NCBI GenBank assembly: GCA_034440615.1 | Contig: JAOTOM010005132.1 | Span: 572,501-636,500, forward strand | From: Ashinkailepas kermadecensis | Taxonomy: Eukaryota > Arthropoda > Thecostraca > Neolepadidae | Length of the DNA: 64,000 bases | Direction of reading: 5' to 3' | Part shown: piece by piece, positions 61,349 through 64,000 of the stretch | Numbering within the stretch: the first letter of the stretch is position 1 | Layout: every line of letters starts with the position of its first letter | Notes under the pieces: model-generated | What the model was told of the DNA's origin: nothing | The model's database searches: none | What the model saw: only the letters and a program-made list of their open reading frames with translations | Translations under genes and position numbers: made by a program

Positions 61349-61950
61349 CCACGGTGTGACGCTTCCGAGCACATGGGGCTGTGTCACATGACCATCTGTC
61401 GCTGATGCTAAGTGGTGTGCGCAGGCGTCAGGAGCGTTGGACCACGGTGTGACGCTTCCGAGCACAAGGGGCTGTGTCACATGACCATCTGTCGCTGATG
61501 CTAAGTGGTGTGCGCAGGCGTCAGGAGCGTTGGACCACGGTGTGACGCTTCCGAGCACAAGGGGCTGTGTCACATGACCATCTGTCGCTGATGCTAAGTG
61601 GTGTGCGCAGGCGTCAGGAGCGTTGGACCACGGTGTGACGCTTCCGAGCACAAGGGGCTGTGTCACATGACCATCTGTCGCTGATGCTAAGTGGTGTGCG
61701 CAGGAGTGAGCTTCCGAGCACAAGGGTGTGTCATGACCATTGACGCTGATGCTAAGGTGTGCGAGGCGGGAGCGTGGCCAGTGTGATGACCTTCACAAAA
61801 CGCTCCGAGCACAGGCTGTGTCACATGACCATCTGTCGCTGTGCTAAGTGGTGTGCGAGGCGTCAGGGCGTTGGACCACGGTGTGACGCCGAGCACAAGG
61901 GGCTGTGTCATGACCATCTTGCTGATGCTAAGTGGTGTGCGCAAGGGTCA
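61349..61950. repeat. 93-bp minisatellite, 4 clean and ~3 eroded copies
   Basis: CCACGGTGTGACGCTTCCGA begins units at 61349, 61442, 61535 and 61628. The unit includes CTGTGTCACATGACCATCTG and GTGGTGTGCGCAGGCGTCAG. From 61700 the copies carry many small deletions. A minus-strand frame repeats 31 residues (SATDGHVTQPLVLGS...) and is not proposed as a gene. Confidence 0.93.
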
Positions 61951-61980
61951 ACAAAAACACACCCCCCTTATTACCCCTCA

Positions 61981-62006
61981 CAAAAAAAAAAAAAAAAAAA
62001 AAAAAA
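61981..62006. repeat. Poly(A) tract
   Basis: A run of about 26 A follows shortly after the eroded 93-bp repeats. A similar run of about 19 A is at 13990-14008. Either could be the tail of a retroposed sequence, but no body was recognised. Confidence 0.8.
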
Positions 62007-62009
62007 TAT

Positions 62010-64000
62010 TTCTTAGGGAGAGGGGAAAGAGATCCGTATGCGGGTCACCTCGGGCCATGGGTGGACGCTTAGTGTACGCTGGGGATGTGCGTGCATCGTC
62101 AATTTTGACAGTATTTAAGCATTAAGCTATGGTGTGCAGTGCATGTTAAATACTTCCTTGCCATCACCAGAAATAGAAAAAGCCACCCGCCTTCCCAGGA
62201 GCGTGGGAGTCACATGGCTCATCGTATGAGTAAAACGGAGGCAGAGAAGGTAATACACATGAATACTACTTGTTCTTTGGTTAGTAGGTAAATGAAACGT
62301 GCAGCCACCATAGGCGTGGGTTTCTGACAAAACAAATATTGTGAGGGCACAATACATGAAGGCAATGGGCGGGCCCAAATGGATTGGATGGGGCATAACA
62401 CATAGGGTTTCGTGTTAAAACTTGAAATTATTGGGGAAACTCAACATTGGGGAGGGGAAGTGCCCTCCCAACAGTATACAAAGCTACACCCATGGCAACC
62501 ACTCCACTAAGCACAGAAAGCAATGCGTCGTTAACGTTTTGTCAGGTTTAACATTCAATATATGGACATTCAATATTCAAGATTTAACATCAATGGAGAT
62601 GCAACTAAGGCTTGCCACTCCCGTGCCCCAGTAACTTTTGGGGTGGGTACCGAAGTTACAACTTTTTTGTGGGCAGACCTAAGATTTCCTTTTGACCTGT
62701 AACCACCTGTAACCACCTGCAAGCCTTGTGTGCAGCTCCAGCAAGCAACAATTTTAATATATTTCTGCCCATGAATCCCATTTGAGGTATCATATATGAT
62801 AGATCTGCCACGTTGTTGCGTAGTTCCTGGAAGTCCGATCATATCATTCCTGCGTTGTCACTTTTACCATCTGGAAAAACCTTTTTTCACTATCTCGTTC
62901 TGGGGTAATTATCTCCTCTTCTTTTTCCTCATCTCTCTTTCAATCCCTCCCCCTCCCGTTTTCACACTAAGGAATCAAAGACATAGCGACATTCCTGCCT
63001 TGGCATTGCCCGCTGTTGCTTTGTCTCCCACTGTCCTCGAAGACAGCAAAGATGAAGCCTGAACTGGACACAAGAACGGCCGCAGTCGCACCGGAGAACA
63101 ATGCACCGGCTCGCCTGTGGAACTCCATGAACTATTGACCTTTCAACAAAGAGCCACCTCAAAGCCGAGCCATATTTACTGTCACGTTGTGCTTGCGTTA
63201 CTTTCCGACTCGTGGTGCATCACCACATTTGGTATCATGTGGAGCCTCTGGTTTGCGGAACGTCTTGCACTCACTTGCAGGGACACCGGTGACCTCCCAC
63301 TGGACAAGTCAGTGTGTTTTGCACCAGTGAATCTCCTCTTACCAAGTGGTGGAAGCGATTGCTATCCAGCTAATCGCTAACTGATCGGAATCTCCTCCTG
63401 CTGGAGCAGGAGGAACTTCTCCAAAGGCAGACAAGCAGGAACTGAGGTACATATGATGCATGGTCCATGTGTTGGGCCGTATGCGTTCAGTTAAGTGTCA
63501 GGATGTACGCAAAGTAATTTCTCCCTGGATAATTTGTCATAGACAATGTAGATGGAACCGCCTTCAACTGATCACCTCGAAATAGTCCCAATTTCTGATT
63601 TTGGTCACTGTATTCCTTAGGATTTTGATGATATCTTAATTTGAAATTGTATTTACATCCTGGCCTCGACGCCAAAAATGGCGAAGTTGTCAGCAGGGAC
63701 GTGTAGTATTGGACGACCCTGTTGGGGGCCTCACCTCACCATCGCAGGGCATGTGCTCACTGCTCATTCCTTTACTCGCGGGTGAGAAGCGCCTGAGGGA
63801 ATATGTCGCGCACAGGAGAAATATTGCAATCTCCAATGAACGCCACAGATAAAACTAACGCTGCGCAAGGCATTCTTCACCGTGCCAAGCGGTGCGAAGG
63901 CTCCATGGAGGCTGCCTCGGAGGAGGCTCTACAGAAGCTGTCGGTGTCTCTTTGGAGGTCCCTTTGGATGCTCCACGGCATGGATGTTGTTTTATATACT
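62010..64000. other. No gene recognised
   Basis: Short frames only. A hairpin with perfect 10-bp arms (TCCTCCTGCT / AGCAGGAGGA, 2-base loop) is at about 63393-63414. The window ends without a recognisable exon. Confidence 0.45.

Overview
This window is eukaryotic nuclear DNA that is poor in genes and rich in repeats. The coding sequence is split by GT-AG introns, and there are tRNA-derived SINEs with target-site duplications, hAT-like DNA transposon remnants, a decayed LINE, very long (TA)n tracts and many unrelated minisatellites. An arthropod, perhaps a crustacean, fits best, but this is inference from the repeat style and the divergence of the one clear gene. No prokaryotic or viral gene, CRISPR array or operon was seen.

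The one gene I can assemble completely is the proteasomal ubiquitin receptor ADRM1/Rpn13. It lies on the minus strand in seven coding exons between 20941 and 7433. Every junction keeps the reading frame and the product is about 366 residues (the human protein has 407). It carries an N-terminal Pru domain that binds ubiquitin and the proteasome, an Ala/Ser-rich linker, and a C-terminal DEUBAD domain that binds UCH37. A splice acceptor directly abuts its ATG, so the 5' UTR probably lies in an upstream exon, possibly near 23.6 kb. Convergent to it on the plus strand are exon-like pieces of an unnamed gene: a basic exon at 4.9 kb, an RGG-box exon at 6.1 kb, a possible terminal exon at 6.9 kb and an AATAAA at 7345. 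The two genes would meet almost tail to tail near 7.4 kb.

Layout: 0-7 kb holds a ~57-bp minisatellite, one SINE and the RGG-gene pieces. 7.4-21 kb is ADRM1, with SINEs and a 570-bp TA-rich satellite in its introns. 11.9-12.8 kb (inside ADRM1 intron 4) and 33.3-34.1 kb are elements with G-rich inverted ends. 25.3-27.5 kb is a 16-bp minisatellite that reverses orientation part way and is split by a 671-bp hAT-like insertion. 32.9, 36, 41.5, 48.3 and 56.5 kb are TA tracts. 37-40.5 kb contains an acidic low-complexity segment, a (CTGACGG)n tract, a tiny ORF for a one-pass membrane micropeptide (38123-38224) and a 2-kb 22-bp satellite. 43.7 kb is a hAT-like MITE. 44.5-45.1 kb is a GC-rich, CpG-island-like segment ending in a possible first exon. 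49-61.9 kb is a succession of minisatellites, one of which is split by a decayed LINE reverse transcriptase that is itself broken by a TA expansion.

Most long open frames here are repeats whose unit lacks stop codons; they are not proposed as genes. The best candidates for something undescribed are the 33-residue membrane micropeptide and the organisation of the repeats. I found no convincing new multi-gene system.
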